Shown here piece by piece: positions 8,921 to 19,169 of a stretch of 64,000 nt of DNA (position 1 is its first letter; each line of letters opens with the position of its first letter). Position numbers and translations under genes: made by a program. The notes below the pieces were generated by a model. That model was not told the DNA's origin and did not search any database. It worked only from the letters and a program-made list of their open reading frames with translations. This DNA comes from Phytobacter ursingii (GTDB taxonomy: Bacteria; Pseudomonadota; Gammaproteobacteria; Enterobacterales; Enterobacteriaceae): assembly GCA_901456055.1 (NCBI GenBank), contig CABDWT010000002.1, forward strand, positions 620,001-684,000. The letters run 5' to 3'.

Positions 8921-9257
8921 AGCGGCTCTCCTGTCAGTCTATATAATTCAGCGCAACAGCGAATGTTCTGCCGTGCAGCAATCCATTTTTAGGGTTTAAG
9001 ACCATGCTGGTTAACGAACCAGCATTACAGCGAAGCAGGATACGTTTCATAGACGGCTCTTATTGATTATCGGGACAGAGGAAGTGACAAAATCAGTATT
9101 AACCCCGATGAAAAACACTGCAACCGGTTACTGTAACCGGTTTCCGCGATTGTGAAGGTGATCGTGAAACGCGTGGTAACGGGATTGTTTTGACAAGATA
9201 TTTACAGGGTTCACAGGGTTGTGACAGATTATTGAAGGTTATGTTCAGGAGAAGAAA
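8921..9257. promoter_or_regulatory. Divergent intergenic region with a 21-bp palindromic operator at 9122-9142
   Basis: This 337-bp region separates the PTS gene from the YbaK-like gene. The main structure is AACCGGTTAC-T-GTAACCGGTT, a perfect 21-bp palindrome that is also two direct AACCGGTT octamers. LacI-family repressors of beta-glucoside operons such as AscG use similar AACCGGTT cores. The rest shows no other clear signal, and I could not place a confident -10/-35 pair. Confidence 0.6.
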
Positions 9258-9716
9258 ATGAGTTTGCAGTCTGTCAGGCAATTTTTTGCCGAACACGCCC
9301 CCGATATTGACATCATCGAGCTCAACCAAAGTACCGCAACCGTCGCACTGGCTGCTGCCGCCCATAATGTTGAACCCGGTCAGATAGCCAAAACGTTATC
9401 TCTCAAAATCAAAAACGACGTGGTGCTTGTTGTCGCGAAAGGCGATGCCCGTCTGGATAATAAAAAGCTAAAGTCCACTTTCGGCGCAAAAGCGAGAATG
9501 CTCAGCAGCGATGAAGTGGTGACTCTTACCGGTCATCCGGTTGGCGGTGTCTGCCCGTTCGGGCTGGAAAACCCGTTGACTGTTTATTGTGATGTTTCAT
9601 TGAAACACTACGCAGAAGTCCTCCCGGCCGCGGGTGCAATCCATAGCGCAGTGCGTATTTCCCCGGAACGCATGGCGCAATTAACGGACGCAAAATGGAT
9701 TGATGTTTGTGAGTAA
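9258..9716 (+). CDS. YbaK/ProX-type aminoacyl-tRNA deacylase family protein
   Basis: This 152-residue single-domain protein of the YbaK/EbsC/ProXp-ala editing fold has the conserved IAKTLSLK block with its lysine near residue 46, the GDARLDNKKLK block and the VGGVCPFGL loop. Family members hydrolyse mischarged aminoacyl-tRNA (Cys-tRNA-Pro, Ala-tRNA-Pro) in trans. Which tRNA this paralogue edits is unknown; it is not the housekeeping ybaK by context. It starts with a plain ATG after an AGGAG site and is followed by convergent bglJ. Confidence 0.85.
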   Translation: MSLQSVRQFFAEHAPDIDIIELNQSTATVALAAAAHNVEPGQIAKTLSLKIKNDVVLVVAKGDARLDNKKLKSTFGAKARMLSSDEVVTLTGHPVGGVCPFGLENPLTVYCDVSLKHYAEVLPAAGAIHSAVRISPERMAQLTDAKWIDVCE

Positions 9717-9759
9717 CCGGAACAGTGCCAGGTAACTAACCTGGCACTTAATACGCTGA

Positions 9760-10437
9760 CTATGCTGCAGATTGGGGTCCTTTCAATGCGGCAGCCGCAG
9801 GAACCCAGGTTAAAATATCTGCCGCATTCAGCAGTCCTACATCAGAATTCACCCCTAACTTAGCCATGGCGTTAAATTTATGCGCCCGGATAGTCTTGAT
9901 GTTACGCTCCAGTTGTACAGCGATCTCTGGCATCGACAGACCACGCGTCATGCATTGCAAAATGGCGCGCTCGGTCGGGCTCAACGTGCGATTTTGGCTG
10001 ACATACCAGTGATTAACCACATTCTCGTTAACACGGCGGGTCTCCCCCAACAGGGTACCAATGTGTCCAAGTAAAATGGGCAACGAAGCCGATTTACTTA
10101 AAACCCCGTGCAATCGTGACGGAGAAAGGCGACTGACAAGGCGTGCTTCGCGGTCATCATCCGCCAGTACGATCCGCTGAATGCCTGGGTTTGTCAGCGA
10201 CAAGGCATGTAAACAAAGCAGACATTCCCGACGCAGTTCTCGCATACTTGATAGCGAATAAATCACTGAAAAGAAAATTGTCTTTTTCTGCGCTTCGACA
10301 AATGCTTTGTGACTGTTAAAAAAATGAAAGTGATATGAGTTCATGACTGGCGATGCGAATAAATGGCGCAGACCAGCCTCACTCATCATGCATCTCTCGA
10401 TGATGGCAACATGTTTTTTCCCGGCACTGATTTCCAT
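9760..10437 (-). CDS. bglJ: LuxR-type transcription regulator BglJ
   Basis: BglJ forms a heterodimer with RcsB that relieves H-NS silencing of bgl and regulates other loci, independently of RcsB phosphorylation. The 225 residues equal the E. coli length. An N-terminal receiver-like domain ([15 protein letters not shown]) is followed by a C-terminal FixJ/LuxR helix-turn-helix with [18 protein letters not shown] and [16 protein letters not shown]. The start overlaps the end of yjjQ by 52 bases, matching the yjjQ-bglJ operon of E. coli. Codon use is mixed and the 5' part is AT-rich, typical of an H-NS-silenced pair. Confidence 0.92.
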   Translation of the reverse strand: MEISAGKKHVAIIERCMMSEAGLRHLFASPVMNSYHFHFFNSHKAFVEAQKKTIFFSVIYSLSSMRELRRECLLCLHALSLTNPGIQRIVLADDDREARLVSRLSPSRLHGVLSKSASLPILLGHIGTLLGETRRVNENVVNHWYVSQNRTLSPTERAILQCMTRGLSMPEIAVQLERNIKTIRAHKFNAMAKLGVNSDVGLLNAADILTWVPAAAALKGPQSAA

Positions 10438-11120
10438 TCTGATTGCTCTCCATACGCCGACACAAGATTCAGCTCTTTAGCACCCTGCGCGCTATTAATC
10501 CATGCGTACATTTCCGCGTTGCTCCGTAATGACAGCCGACGCATGGCGCTGTTTTTTTGCGCGCTAATCGTTTTATTGCTTTTTTTAAGCAGCATCGCAA
10601 TTTGATTAATACCCCACCCTTTACCTAACAGACGGAATACCTTTCGTTCAGAAAGCGTTAATGACTCCAACTTATTAACAGCATCATCTGCATCAAAAAA
10701 ATCTGCTGATAATAAAGTCTGACTAATTCTTTCTGCGCTTTCATCACCAGCACGAATAGCCTTTATGACACCGTCCACCGGTTCTCTGTCTGAAAGTAAG
10801 GTGCTACAAGGACGCATCAGCAATTCAACAGCCATGGGATAAACCGTACGTGAAACAAAGAATATCCAATGAATATCAGTGTATTGAGAAAGGAGGGAAT
10901 AATATTGTTCACAAGCATTGCGCATCTGACGCTGTTCACCCGAAAGATCTGCGATGACCAGTGAGGCGCGGCGTAACTGTAATAGTGTTATCTCTTCTAA
11001 AGAACGACAATACGTTAATTCATATTCAGGGAAATGGCGCTCCAGAATATCCCCCAGACCAACAGTCATAACGGGAATTTTGCTGACAACTATTCCATAT
11101 TTACAGCTTCTCGATAACAT
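10386..11120 (-). CDS. yjjQ: LuxR-type transcription regulator YjjQ
   Basis: YjjQ represses flagellar, capsule and virulence-related promoters in E. coli. The protein has 244 residues (241 in E. coli): an N-terminal receiver-like half, then the LuxR helix-turn-helix with [20 protein letters not shown] and [14 protein letters not shown]. The ATG at 11120 is preceded by GGAGGTTAC, an excellent ribosome site. An upstream ATG would add 22 unrelated residues and is rejected. Downstream it overlaps bglJ. The promoter lies in the AT-rich gap that starts at 11121. Confidence 0.93.
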   Translation of the reverse strand: MLSRSCKYGIVVSKIPVMTVGLGDILERHFPEYELTYCRSLEEITLLQLRRASLVIADLSGEQRQMRNACEQYYSLLSQYTDIHWIFFVSRTVYPMAVELLMRPCSTLLSDREPVDGVIKAIRAGDESAERISQTLLSADFFDADDAVNKLESLTLSERKVFRLLGKGWGINQIAMLLKKSNKTISAQKNSAMRRLSLRSNAEMYAWINSAQGAKELNLVSAYGEQSEWKSVPGKNMLPSSRDA

Positions 11121-11634
11121 GTAACCTCCGCATCCATTCGCGAGCCTTATAAAATAAGTAATGTGAATATTTACTAATAACGCCAACCACCGTGTCAGCG
11201 GAAACTACCTATTAATAAATATCAAATGAAAATATGACGAGAGTGTTTGTCAATATTCGGTTGTAACAATTAGTGATTATAAAAACAGCTTAATGGGGTG
11301 TCAATATATCTTACAGGCCAATAATGATACCTGGTACGTACTCTTTAAAAGACAAAAAGAGAAACAGAAATTAATTAATCATAAAATATATATTTATTGA
11401 AAAGAAATACACCGACGAAATGAATCTGTCTTTTTGCCCCTCATACAGCGCAGGTTTCCCTTTCCCTTACGTTAAGGGCGCACAATCCTGCCAGTAAGCG
11501 GCAAAACCGTACCATTTTGTGATTTATTGCGCGAATCTTGATCTATCACCACGCCAAATACAGGGCTTCCTGTGTTAAAAATTACCTTTTCGCGCCACGC
11601 CTTGTGGACCTTGTGCAACATTACCAGAGCTATC
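11121..11634. promoter_or_regulatory. AT-rich divergent control region between yjjQ and yjjP
   Basis: This gap of about 514 bp has long A/T runs at roughly 11210-11440, clearly richer in A+T than the flanking genes. In E. coli the yjjQ-bglJ promoter region is silenced by H-NS, and this composition fits that. I see no convincing open frame or long hairpin. The last 170 bp, nearer yjjP, returns to average composition. Confidence 0.55.
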
Positions 11635-12411
11635 ATGCAAGAAGACCAGTCAACACAACGCGCCATTACACGTTTGTGTATCCAGTGCGGCCTTTTATTA
11701 TTGCAACACGGTGCAGAAAGCGCACTGGTAGAAGAATTATCCACGCGTCTGGGACTGGCACTGGGCATGGATAGCGTCGAAAGCTCTATCTCATCAAACG
11801 CCATTGTGCTGACGACCATTAAAGACGGTCAGTGTCTGACGTCGACGCGAAAAAACAGCGATCGCGGCATTAATATGCATGTGGTGACCGAGGTTCAACA
11901 TATCGTCATCATGACTGAACATAAGTTGCTGGATGCCAAAGATGTCGAAAAACGGTTTTCACAGGTCAAACCGCTTCGTTATCCGCGCTGGCTGGTCACC
12001 CTGATGGTTGGCCTGTCCTGCGCCTGCTTTTGTCGGCTTAATAATGGCGGATGGGATGGCGCGTTTATTACGTTCTGCGCCAGCAGTACGGCGATGTACG
12101 TCCGACTGGTGCTGGCGAACCGTCATATGCACCCGCAAATAAATTTTTGTATCACGGCGTTCGTGGCGACCACGATTTCCGGGCTTATGCTCACGTTGCC
12201 CGTTTTCCTGCATACCTCCACGGTCGCCATGGCGGCAAGTGTCTTATTGCTGGTCCCCGGCTTCCCGCTGATCAATGCCGTCGCGGATATGTTTAAAGGC
12301 CATATCAACACAGGCCTCGCTCGCTGGGCTATCGCCAGCCTGTTAACTCTCGCCACCTGTATTGGTGTCGTGTTGGCTATGACCATGTGGGGACTACGCG
12401 GATGGATGTAA
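11635..12411 (+). CDS. yjjP: Succinate exporter large subunit YjjP (ThrE family)
   Basis: YjjP and YjjB together export succinate across the inner membrane under oxic conditions in E. coli. YjjP has a soluble N-terminal half ([33 protein letters not shown]) followed by about five membrane helices, the usual split ThrE arrangement. The ATG at 11635 gives 258 residues (256 in E. coli); the 21 extra residues from an upstream ATG are not conserved. Its stop lies ten bases beyond the yjjB start, so the two are translationally coupled. Confidence 0.93.
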   Translation: MQEDQSTQRAITRLCIQCGLLLLQHGAESALVEELSTRLGLALGMDSVESSISSNAIVLTTIKDGQCLTSTRKNSDRGINMHVVTEVQHIVIMTEHKLLDAKDVEKRFSQVKPLRYPRWLVTLMVGLSCACFCRLNNGGWDGAFITFCASSTAMYVRLVLANRHMHPQINFCITAFVATTISGLMLTLPVFLHTSTVAMAASVLLLVPGFPLINAVADMFKGHINTGLARWAIASLLTLATCIGVVLAMTMWGLRGWM

Positions 12412-12875
12412 TCTGGTTTTTACTTAATCTGATACAGGATATGGTGCTGGCCGCCATCCCGGCCGTGGGTTTTGCGATGGTGTTTAATGTCCCGCATCGC
12501 GCGCTGCCCTGGTGCGCGCTGCTCGGCGCAATAGGTCACGGTACACGCTTCGCCATGGTCGCCTGGGGCTTTAACATTGAGTGGTCGACATTTATCGCCT
12601 CCATGTTGGTAGGCAGTATTGGGATACGCTGGTCGCGCTGGTATCTCGCGCATCCCAAAGTCTTTACGGTTGCCGCCGTGATTCCCATGTTTCCCGGGAT
12701 ATCAGCCTATACCGCGATGATCTCCGCCGTGAAGATCAGTCATCTCGGGTATAACGAAGATCTGATGATTCTTTTGCTGACCAATTTTCTCAAAGCGTCA
12801 TCGATTGTCGGCGCGCTCTCAATCGGCTTGTCCATTCCCGGCCTGTGGATTTACCGAAAACGCCCGCGTGTGTGA
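12402..12875 (+). CDS. yjjB: Succinate exporter small subunit YjjB
   Basis: YjjB is the small membrane partner of YjjP. It has 157 residues, equal to E. coli YjjB, with four hydrophobic helices and the conserved [16 protein letters not shown] segment. The start ATG at 12402 lies inside the last codons of yjjP. The in-frame ATG five codons earlier would create a longer overlap and non-conserved residues. Downstream E. coli has dnaT; here three accessory genes (TetR, OhrR, Ohr) are inserted first. Confidence 0.93.
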   Translation: MDVIWFLLNLIQDMVLAAIPAVGFAMVFNVPHRALPWCALLGAIGHGTRFAMVAWGFNIEWSTFIASMLVGSIGIRWSRWYLAHPKVFTVAAVIPMFPGISAYTAMISAVKISHLGYNEDLMILLLTNFLKASSIVGALSIGLSIPGLWIYRKRPRV

Positions 12876-12941
12876 AATTTGAGTTATTTCTTTGCCATGG
12901 TGATAATTCCCCGAACCGATTGTGACTGACCAGGAGCGGAT

Positions 12942-13583
12942 GTGGAACACCATGACATTTATTCACCGGACAGTTTTGACGATACCCGGGTGAAGGACAA
13001 AATTTTCCTCAGCGCAATTACCCTGTTTGCAGAATATGGGCTCAATGGCGCCCGCATGGAGCAAATCGCGGAAAAAGCCGGCACAACAAAGCGCATGGTG
13101 GTGTACCACTATAAAACCAAAGAAAACCTGTATTTGCAGGTTCTTGAGTATGTTTATGCTGCCATTCGCGCCAATGAAAAATCCCTCGAACTCGCCGCTC
13201 AGCCGCCGGTCGAAGCGCTGGTACAGCTGGTAGAGAGTAATTTTGATTACCACGCCGACCACCCGGATTTTATTCGCATCATCTGCATGGAGAACATGCA
13301 ACGCGGCCGTTTCATCCAGCAATCGACCTGGCTGCGTGAGGTCAATCTCAGCGCCCTGACGCTGCTGGAAGATATTTTGCGTCGTGGCCAGCAAAAGCAG
13401 CTATTCAACCAAAGCGTCTGCGCGCGCGATCTTCATCGACTGATCAGTAGCTTTAGTTTTCATTACGTTGCCAATAGTTATTCGTTCTCTATGCTCTTCG
13501 AAGCGGACGAAGATCAGCAGCAGCAGCGTCAGCACTATCGACAAATGGCGGTACAAGTTGTGTTGCGTTATATCTGCCCCTAA
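12942..13583 (+). CDS. TetR-family transcription regulator
   Basis: The 213-residue regulator has an N-terminal helix-turn-helix (ALTLFAEYGLNGARMEQ-type block at residues ~26-43, then AGTTKRMVVYHYKTKENLY) and a C-terminal ligand domain of the kind seen in RutR/NicS-like members. The ligand and targets are unknown. It starts 66 bp after yjjB on the same strand, and ohrR starts 45 bp after it. It may control itself or yjjPB, but no palindromic operator was evident in the gap. It is absent at this position in E. coli K-12. Confidence 0.88.
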   Translation: MEHHDIYSPDSFDDTRVKDKIFLSAITLFAEYGLNGARMEQIAEKAGTTKRMVVYHYKTKENLYLQVLEYVYAAIRANEKSLELAAQPPVEALVQLVESNFDYHADHPDFIRIICMENMQRGRFIQQSTWLREVNLSALTLLEDILRRGQQKQLFNQSVCARDLHRLISSFSFHYVANSYSFSMLFEADEDQQQQRQHYRQMAVQVVLRYICP

Positions 13584-13600
13584 AAAAATAACTTGCAATT

Positions 13601-13620
13601 AAATCGCGCACTATCTATAT
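13601..13620 (+). promoter_or_regulatory. Candidate OhrR operator in front of ohrR
   Basis: The sequence AAATCGCGCACTATCTATAT lies 8 bp before the ohrR ATG. It matches, in the opposite orientation, the block before ohr at 14111-14132 (AAATAGCGCGCTATATATAT), suggesting one repressor binds both. This is inferred from the repeat only. Confidence 0.55.
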
Positions 13621-13628
13621 TCAAAAAC

Positions 13629-14084
13629 ATGAAAACGAAATCAACTCCGCCCGCGAATGCGCAGCTCGCGTTAGATAACCAGTTTTGTTTTGCGTTGTAC
13701 TCAACAAACCTGGCGCTGCACAAGCTGTATCGGCAGCTACTGGCACCGATGAATCTGACCTACCCACAGTACCTGGTGATGCTGGTGTTGTGGGAACAAG
13801 ATGACGTCACGGTGTCAGAGATTGGTGAACGCTTATTTCTGGATTCGGCAACCCTCACTCCGCTGTTGAAGCGGCTGGAAAGCGCCGGGTTCATTGTTCG
13901 CCAACGCTCCCGCCAGGATGAACGCCAGGTCGTCATCACCCTGAGCGATGCAGGCCGGGAATTGCAACAACAGGCAAAAGCGATACCGAATGCGGTCATG
14001 TGTTCGTTCGAATGTGACCACAAGCATTTGATGGAGCTAAAGCAGCAGCTCGAAGTATTGCGCCAACAGTTTCAGCAAGCATAA
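13629..14084 (+). CDS. ohrR: Organic-peroxide-sensing MarR-family repressor OhrR
   Basis: OhrR represses ohr until a reactive cysteine is oxidised by organic hydroperoxide. The product (151 residues from the ATG at 13629) has the family's N-terminal sensor block, [17 protein letters not shown], with the reactive cysteine at position 20. A winged helix follows ([23 protein letters not shown], then [15 protein letters not shown]). An upstream in-frame ATG would add 12 residues, but the conserved domain begins after the later ATG. It lies directly before ohr on the same strand, and both promoters share a sequence block. Confidence 0.9.
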   Translation: MKTKSTPPANAQLALDNQFCFALYSTNLALHKLYRQLLAPMNLTYPQYLVMLVLWEQDDVTVSEIGERLFLDSATLTPLLKRLESAGFIVRQRSRQDERQVVITLSDAGRELQQQAKAIPNAVMCSFECDHKHLMELKQQLEVLRQQFQQA

Positions 14085-14110
14085 GCCCGACTGTGGACGG
14101 TTTTATGCGA

Positions 14111-14132
14111 CTATATATATAGCGCGCTATTT
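14111..14132 (+). promoter_or_regulatory. Candidate OhrR operator in front of ohr
   Basis: An alternating TATATATA run leads into ATAGCGCGCTAT, a perfect 12-bp palindrome at 14119-14130, 37 bp before the ohr ATG. The reverse complement resembles the block before ohrR. The very AT-rich start could also serve as the -10 region. Confidence 0.6.
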
Positions 14133-14166
14133 TATAGCAAACGACAATTACGAAAAGGAACCTGTT

Positions 14167-14595
14167 ATGTCTTTAGAAAAAGTGATTTATACCGCCAAAG
14201 CCAAAGCCACCGGTGGCCGTGAAGGTCGCGCAACCTCTTCTGACGGGGTACTGGACGTCAAACTGGGTTTACCGAAAGAGATGGGTGGCGCAGGCGGTGA
14301 AGTCACCAACCCGGAGCAACTGTTTGCCGCAGGTTATTCAGCCTGTTTCCTGGGTGCGATGAAGTTCGTCTCTGGTCGCGACAAAATCGCTATTGCAAAA
14401 GACGCCTTTATCGAAGCAGAAGTGGGTATCGGTCCGCTACCGACCGGCTTTGGGATTGAGGTCAAACTCAATATCCACCTGGAAGGAATGGACGCCGCAG
14501 AGGCGAAGAAACTGGTCGATGCCGCACATATTGTCTGCCCTTATTCTAACGCCACTCGTGGCAACGTCGATGTTACGTTAAACATCATCGCGTAA
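14167..14595 (+). CDS. ohr: Organic hydroperoxide reductase Ohr
   Basis: Ohr is a thiol peroxidase of the OsmC superfamily that reduces organic and fatty-acid hydroperoxides, using lipoyl groups as electron donor. Of its 142 residues, the two catalytic cysteines lie in YSACFLGAMKF (near residue 60) and AHIVCPYSNATRGN (near 125). The arginine of the active site is in TGGREGRATS. The start has an AAGGAACC ribosome site. With ohrR it forms a two-gene peroxide defence unit inserted between yjjB and dnaT. Confidence 0.95.
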   Translation: MSLEKVIYTAKAKATGGREGRATSSDGVLDVKLGLPKEMGGAGGEVTNPEQLFAAGYSACFLGAMKFVSGRDKIAIAKDAFIEAEVGIGPLPTGFGIEVKLNIHLEGMDAAEAKKLVDAAHIVCPYSNATRGNVDVTLNIIA

Positions 14596-14655
14596 TACTA
14601 AGCCGGACGGGCATTAGCCAAAGATCCGGCAGCCAGCACCATTGGGAAAACACAC

Positions 14656-14677
14656 AGCCGGGGCAACCCGGCTTTTT
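14656..14677 (+). terminator. Rho-independent terminator after ohr
   Basis: AGCCGGG pairs with CCCGGCT around a GCAA tetraloop and is followed by TTTT. It separates ohr from the dnaT promoter region. Confidence 0.9.
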
Positions 14678-14780
14678 CGTCTCTGCTCCCCCCGCCTTCC
14701 ACTGTGTTACTATGTGTCATTATGTCTGCGAAAATCTTCGCAGAACGTCTTTCTGTTGTTGCCCTGTTTGAGAACGCGCT

Positions 14781-15320
14781 ATGTCTTCCAGAATCCTGAC
14801 TTCTAACGTTATCGGCATTGATGATTTTATGCGCGATCATGAAAGCGTTCTGGCGCGAACGGAAGGGGGCGCAGTCGCTGTTTTTGCTAATAACAGCCCT
14901 GCGTTTTACGCTATTACCCCCGAACGTCTGGCAGAATTGCTGGCGCTGGAATCACGTCTGGCGCGCCCGGCCAGTGATATCACGCTGGATAATCAATTTT
15001 ACGAAGAGCCGGCCGCCACGCCGGTAAATGTCCCAATGGGGAAATTTGCCATGTATGCCGGCTGGCAGCCAGATGCGGATTTTCAGCGTCTTGCGGCGCT
15101 TTGGGGCATCGCCCTTGACCACCCCGTTGCGCCGGAAGAGCTGGCGGCTTTTATTGCTTACTGGCAAGCCGAAGGGAAAGTGTTCCACCATGTACAGTGG
15201 CAGCAAAAATTGGCGCGAAGCATCCAGATAAATCGCGCCAACCAGGGCGGCGCGGCGAAACGCGACATTAACGCGATTTCCCAGCCTGACAGCCAAATTC
15301 CACCAGGTTTTAGAGGATAA
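14781..15320 (+). CDS. dnaT: Primosomal protein DnaT
   Basis: DnaT (primosomal protein I) acts with PriA and PriB in restart of stalled forks and helps load DnaB from the DnaB-DnaC complex. The 179 residues equal the E. coli length. The N-terminus [19 protein letters not shown] and the central [15 protein letters not shown] single-strand-binding segment are conserved. The stop is followed after two bases by dnaC, so dnaTC is an operon as in E. coli. An upstream terminator isolates it from ohr. Confidence 0.96.
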   Translation: MSSRILTSNVIGIDDFMRDHESVLARTEGGAVAVFANNSPAFYAITPERLAELLALESRLARPASDITLDNQFYEEPAATPVNVPMGKFAMYAGWQPDADFQRLAALWGIALDHPVAPEELAAFIAYWQAEGKVFHHVQWQQKLARSIQINRANQGGAAKRDINAISQPDSQIPPGFRG

Positions 15321-15322
15321 CG

Positions 15323-16060
15323 ATGAAAAACGTCGCTGAACTGATGAAACGTCTGCAACGGATGATGCCTGCCAATACTCAGCCCGCGTTTAAAAACGGC
15401 GAGGAACTCATGGCCTGGCAGAAGGAGCAGGGCAAGATCCGCGCCGCCGCGATTGCCCGCGAAAATCGGGCGATGAAAATGCAGCGCACCTTTAATCGCT
15501 CAGGTATCCGTCCGCTTCACCAGAATTGTTCTTTTGATAATTACAAAGTGGAATGCGAAGGCCAGATGCGCGCGCTGAGCCAGGCACGGCAGTATGTGGC
15601 CGAATTTGATGGAAACATTGCCAGCTTTATCTTCTCCGGCAAACCGGGTACCGGTAAAAACCACCTCGCGGCCGCTATCTGCAATGAACTGCTACTGCAC
15701 GGCAAATCCGTATTGATCATCACGGTCGCTGACATCATGTCCGCCATGAAAGAGACCTTTGGTAACCGTGATAACAGCGAAGAACAGCTACTGAACGATC
15801 TTAGCAGCGTGGATCTGTTGGTTATCGATGAGATCGGCATGCAAACCGAATCACGCTACGAAAAGGTGATCATTAATCAGATTGTCGATCGTCGTTCTTC
15901 CTCAAAACGCCCGACAGGTATGCTCACCAACAGCAATCTGGAAGAGATGAATAAGCTATTGGGTGAACGCGTCATGGACAGGATGCGCCTGGGCAACAGT
16001 TTGTGGGTCATCTTTAACTGGGACAGCTATCGTAGCCGCGTTACCGGCAAAGAGTATTGA
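15323..16060 (+). CDS. dnaC: DNA helicase loader DnaC
   Basis: DnaC is the AAA+ ATPase that holds the DnaB helicase open and places it on single-stranded DNA. Of its 245 residues (same as E. coli), the N-terminal DnaB-binding part carries the MKNVAELMKRLQRMMP segment, followed by Walker A GKPGTGKN at 106-113 and Walker B LLVIDE at 165-170. The GERVMDRMRLG arginine-finger region is intact. It is cotranscribed with dnaT two bases upstream. yjjA follows after 74 bp behind its own TATAAT at 16097. Confidence 0.97.
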   Translation: MKNVAELMKRLQRMMPANTQPAFKNGEELMAWQKEQGKIRAAAIARENRAMKMQRTFNRSGIRPLHQNCSFDNYKVECEGQMRALSQARQYVAEFDGNIASFIFSGKPGTGKNHLAAAICNELLLHGKSVLIITVADIMSAMKETFGNRDNSEEQLLNDLSSVDLLVIDEIGMQTESRYEKVIINQIVDRRSSSKRPTGMLTNSNLEEMNKLLGERVMDRMRLGNSLWVIFNWDSYRSRVTGKEY

Positions 16061-16134
16061 GAGTTTTCCCCTCCTTAATCCGGACGCCTGCAGGTGTATA
16101 ATGTGCGTTTTCAGGCTACCCCCAGGATTACGCC

Positions 16135-16638
16135 ATGTCCTTTGCTAAACACCTTCTCTGCGTCGCTTTCGCCAGCGGCGCATTTTTCACTCACGCGAGT
16201 TACGCCGCGTCCTGGCAGGAAAATCTTTCCAGTGCAGCCAGCCAGCTTAGTCAGCAGAGCGGTTCCGGTGCAGGTCAGCAGCAAGGCGGTATGTCTCTGT
16301 CTTCACTGACGGGCCTGCTTAATGGCGGCAATCAGTCACTAAGCGCGAGCACCATGAATAATGCAGCAGGCGTAATGTCTTACTGCGCCAAACATAAGCT
16401 CGCCTCGCTGACTAATACCGATAACATCAAAAATCAGGTACTGGATAAGCTTGGCCTGAGTACTCAGACAGAGCAACAGAAAGACCCCAACTATCTCGAA
16501 GGCCTGCAGGGGATGTTAAACACCAAAAACGGCGAGCAGCTCAATCTGAATAATATTGGCAGCACGCCGCTGGCAGAGAAAGTGAAAACCAAAGCCTGTG
16601 ATATTGTCCTGAAACAGGGCGTAAATTTTCTCTCCTGA
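16135..16638 (+). CDS. yjjA: Exported DUF2501 protein YjjA
   Basis: This 167-residue secreted protein has a signal peptide (residues 1-24, cleavage after THASYAA). A Gln/Ser/Gly-rich linker follows, then a helical C-terminal domain with two cysteines (AGVMSYCAKH and KTKACDIVLK) that could form a disulfide in the periplasm. It corresponds to E. coli YjjA (164 residues) and lies after dnaC as there. Its function is unknown. A TATAAT box 33 bp upstream suggests its own promoter. Confidence 0.9.
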   Translation: MSFAKHLLCVAFASGAFFTHASYAASWQENLSSAASQLSQQSGSGAGQQQGGMSLSSLTGLLNGGNQSLSASTMNNAAGVMSYCAKHKLASLTNTDNIKNQVLDKLGLSTQTEQQKDPNYLEGLQGMLNTKNGEQLNLNNIGSTPLAEKVKTKACDIVLKQGVNFLS

Positions 16639-16877
16639 GACACATAACGTCGCGTTTGCCACCCCAAGGCCGCAGGCGCGACGCCTTCCTTGTTTACCTG
16701 CCAGCTGTCCCTCCCCATAGAGAAAGCGGCAGCGGTCATACTTAAATCTTTCTAAACCAATTCCGAATAAATCTGTATAAAGATGACACTACAATTGCAG
16801 CTACATGACATCGCAATTAAATTGTAGCCCTAAAGGATTTCTGCCAGCAGGATGCTGGTGTCGCAGAGGAATGACGG

Positions 16878-19169
16878 TTGTCCGAGTTACTTTCTATTGT
16901 TTTATTTCTCGCGTCCGTGGCGATTTACGCCTCTAAAGCGGGCCGTAATACCTGGTGGTTCACTGCAATATTGCTGGTGTTGGGTTTCTTTGTGCTGTTA
17001 AACATCACCCTTTACGCCAGTAACTACTTCACTGGCGATGGGATCAATGATGCGGTTATCTACACGCTGACCAATAGCCTGACAGGCGCGGGGGTGCGTA
17101 AATATCTGCTGCCAGGTGCGGCCCTGGTTCTCGCACTGGCTGCGGTTTTTGGCGTGCTGGGCTGGGTGCTGCGCCGTCGTCGCCATCACCCCTATCATTT
17201 CGGTTATAGCCTGCTGGCGCTGTTGCTGGCACTCGGTTCCGTGGACGCAAGCCCGGCATTTCATCAAATTACTGAGCTCGTTAAATCACAATCCCGCGAA
17301 GGCGATCCTGATTTTGCAGAATATTATCGTGAACCGGCGAAAAAGATCCCGAATCCGAAGCTGAACCTGGTCTATATCTACGGCGAGAGTCTGGAACGCA
17401 CCTATTTTGATGATGACGCATTTCCTGGCCTGACCCCTGAGCTGGGCGCATTAAAAGAAGAAGGTTTGGATTTTTCGCAAACGGAACAACTGCCCGGTAC
17501 GGACTACACCATTGCCGGCATGGTCGCCTCGCAGTGTGGGATCCCACTGTTTGCGCCGTTTGAAGGTAACGCATCTGCATCTGTTTCCAGCTTTTTCCCG
17601 CAAAACATCTGTCTTGGCGACATCCTGAAAAACTCCGGCTACCAGAACTATTTTGTGCAGGGCGCAAACCTGCGTTTTGCCGGTAAAGATGTGTTCCTTA
17701 AATCGCATGGCTTTGATCATCTGGTCGGCGCAGAAGAGTTAAAAGGCGAAGTGAGCGACCCTAAATACCGCAATGACTGGGGCTTCTACGACGACACCGT
17801 GCTGGATGAAGTATGGAAAAAGTACGAGGCGCTTTCGCGTTCCGGGCAGCGTTTCTCATTATTTGCGTTAACTGTCGATACCCACCACCCGGACGGTTTT
17901 ATCTCCCGAACCTGTGGGCGTAAAAGCTATAGCTACGAGGGTAAACCAAATCAGTCGTTTAGCGCCGTGACCTGTAGCCAACAGCATATCGCCACGCTGA
18001 TTAACAAAATAAAAGCCTCACCCTGGTTCAAAGATACGGTCATTGTGGTCTCCTCCGACCATCTGGCCATGAACAATACGGCGTGGAAATACCTGAATAA
18101 AGAGGACCGTAAGAATCTGTTTTTCGTTCTTCGCGGCGATGATCCACAGCAGGACACGCTGGCAGTGAAGCGCAGCACCATGGATAACGGCGCCACGGTG
18201 CTGGATATTCTCGGTGGCGATAACTACCTCGGTCTTGGGCGCAGCAGCCTGTCAGGGCAGTCGCTTTCCGGCGAATTCCTCAATATGAAAGAGAAAATTG
18301 TCGCCTGGAAGCCCGATATCATTCGCCTGTGGAATTTCCCGAAACAGATGAAGGACTTCACCATCGATCGCGATAAAAAGATGATTGCTTTCTCCGGCAG
18401 CAATTTCCGCCTTCCGCTGCTGGTACGTGTGTCATCAAAACGCATCGAGCCTATCCCGGAAAGCGAATACTCCGCGCCGCTGCGTTTCCAGCTCGCCGAT
18501 TTCGCCCCACGCGATAACTTTGTCTGGATTGATCAATGCTACAAAATGGCCCGCCTGTGGGCGCCGGAGCTGGTGCTTTCCACCGACTGGTGCGTATCGC
18601 AGGGGCAGCTTGGCGGTGAGCAGAAGGTCCAGGCGGTCGATAAAGAACAGTGGAAAGGAAAAACGGCGTTCAAAGACACCATCATCAGCACCGACCGTTA
18701 CAAGCAAAATGTGGATATGCTGAAAATTGTCGATGACGATATCCGCTACAAAGCCGACAGCTTTGTCTTCAACGTCGCGGGTGCACCAGAGGAAGTGAAA
18801 AAATTCAGCGGCATTTCCCGCCCGGAAAGCTGGGGACGCTGGTCGAATGCGCAGCTCGGCAACGAAGTCGAAATAGAGTTTAACGACCCGCTGCCACAAT
18901 CTTTTGATCTGGTGATCACTGCAAAGGCTTATGGCGCAAACGCCAATCGCCCTATTCCGGTAAGAGTAGGCGACGAGGAACAAACGCTGATGCTGGGCAA
19001 CGATGTTTCCACCACCACATTGCGTTTCAACAATCCGACACGCAGTAATACGCTGGTGATTGTGCCGCCGGAACCCGAATCCACCAATGAGGGGAACATT
19101 CTCGGCCACTCCCCGCGCAAGCTCGGTATCGGGATGGTAGAGATCAAAGTTGTTGAAAGGGCAGGATAA
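16878..19169 (+). CDS. opgB: Phosphoglycerol transferase I, osmoregulated periplasmic glucan modification
   Basis: OpgB (MdoB) moves phosphoglycerol from phosphatidylglycerol to periplasmic glucans. It has 763 residues, identical in length to E. coli OpgB. Four membrane helices in the first ~160 residues are followed by a large periplasmic sulfatase-fold catalytic domain. That domain has [11 protein letters not shown] with the nucleophile region, [15 protein letters not shown], and [10 protein letters not shown] with metal ligands. The start is TTG at 16878 after AGAGGAATGACGG. No upstream ATG in frame fits, and E. coli is recalled to use the same non-ATG start. A GCGCCC/GGGCGC hairpin follows the stop without a U-run. 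Confidence 0.95.
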   Translation: MSELLSIVLFLASVAIYASKAGRNTWWFTAILLVLGFFVLLNITLYASNYFTGDGINDAVIYTLTNSLTGAGVRKYLLPGAALVLALAAVFGVLGWVLRRRRHHPYHFGYSLLALLLALGSVDASPAFHQITELVKSQSREGDPDFAEYYREPAKKIPNPKLNLVYIYGESLERTYFDDDAFPGLTPELGALKEEGLDFSQTEQLPGTDYTIAGMVASQCGIPLFAPFEGNASASVSSFFPQNICLGDILKNSGYQNYFVQGANLRFAGKDVFLKSHGFDHLVGAEELKGEVSDPKYRNDWGFYDDTVLDEVWKKYEALSRSGQRFSLFALTVDTHHPDGFISRTCGRKSYSYEGKPNQSFSAVTCSQQHIATLINKIKASPWFKDTVIVVSSDHLAMNNTAWKYLNKEDRKNLFFVLRGDDPQQDTLAVKRSTMDNGATVLDILGGDNYLGLGRSSLSGQSLSGEFLNMKEKIVAWKPDIIRLWNFPKQMKDFTIDRDKKMIAFSGSNFRLPLLVRVSSKRIEPIPESEYSAPLRFQLADFAPRDNFVWIDQCYKMARLWAPELVLSTDWCVSQGQLGGEQKVQAVDKEQWKGKTAFKDTIISTDRYKQNVDMLKIVDDDIRYKADSFVFNVAGAPEEVKKFSGISRPESWGRWSNAQLGNEVEIEFNDPLPQSFDLVITAKAYGANANRPIPVRVGDEEQTLMLGNDVSTTTLRFNNPTRSNTLVIVPPEPESTNEGNILGHSPRKLGIGMVEIKVVERAG

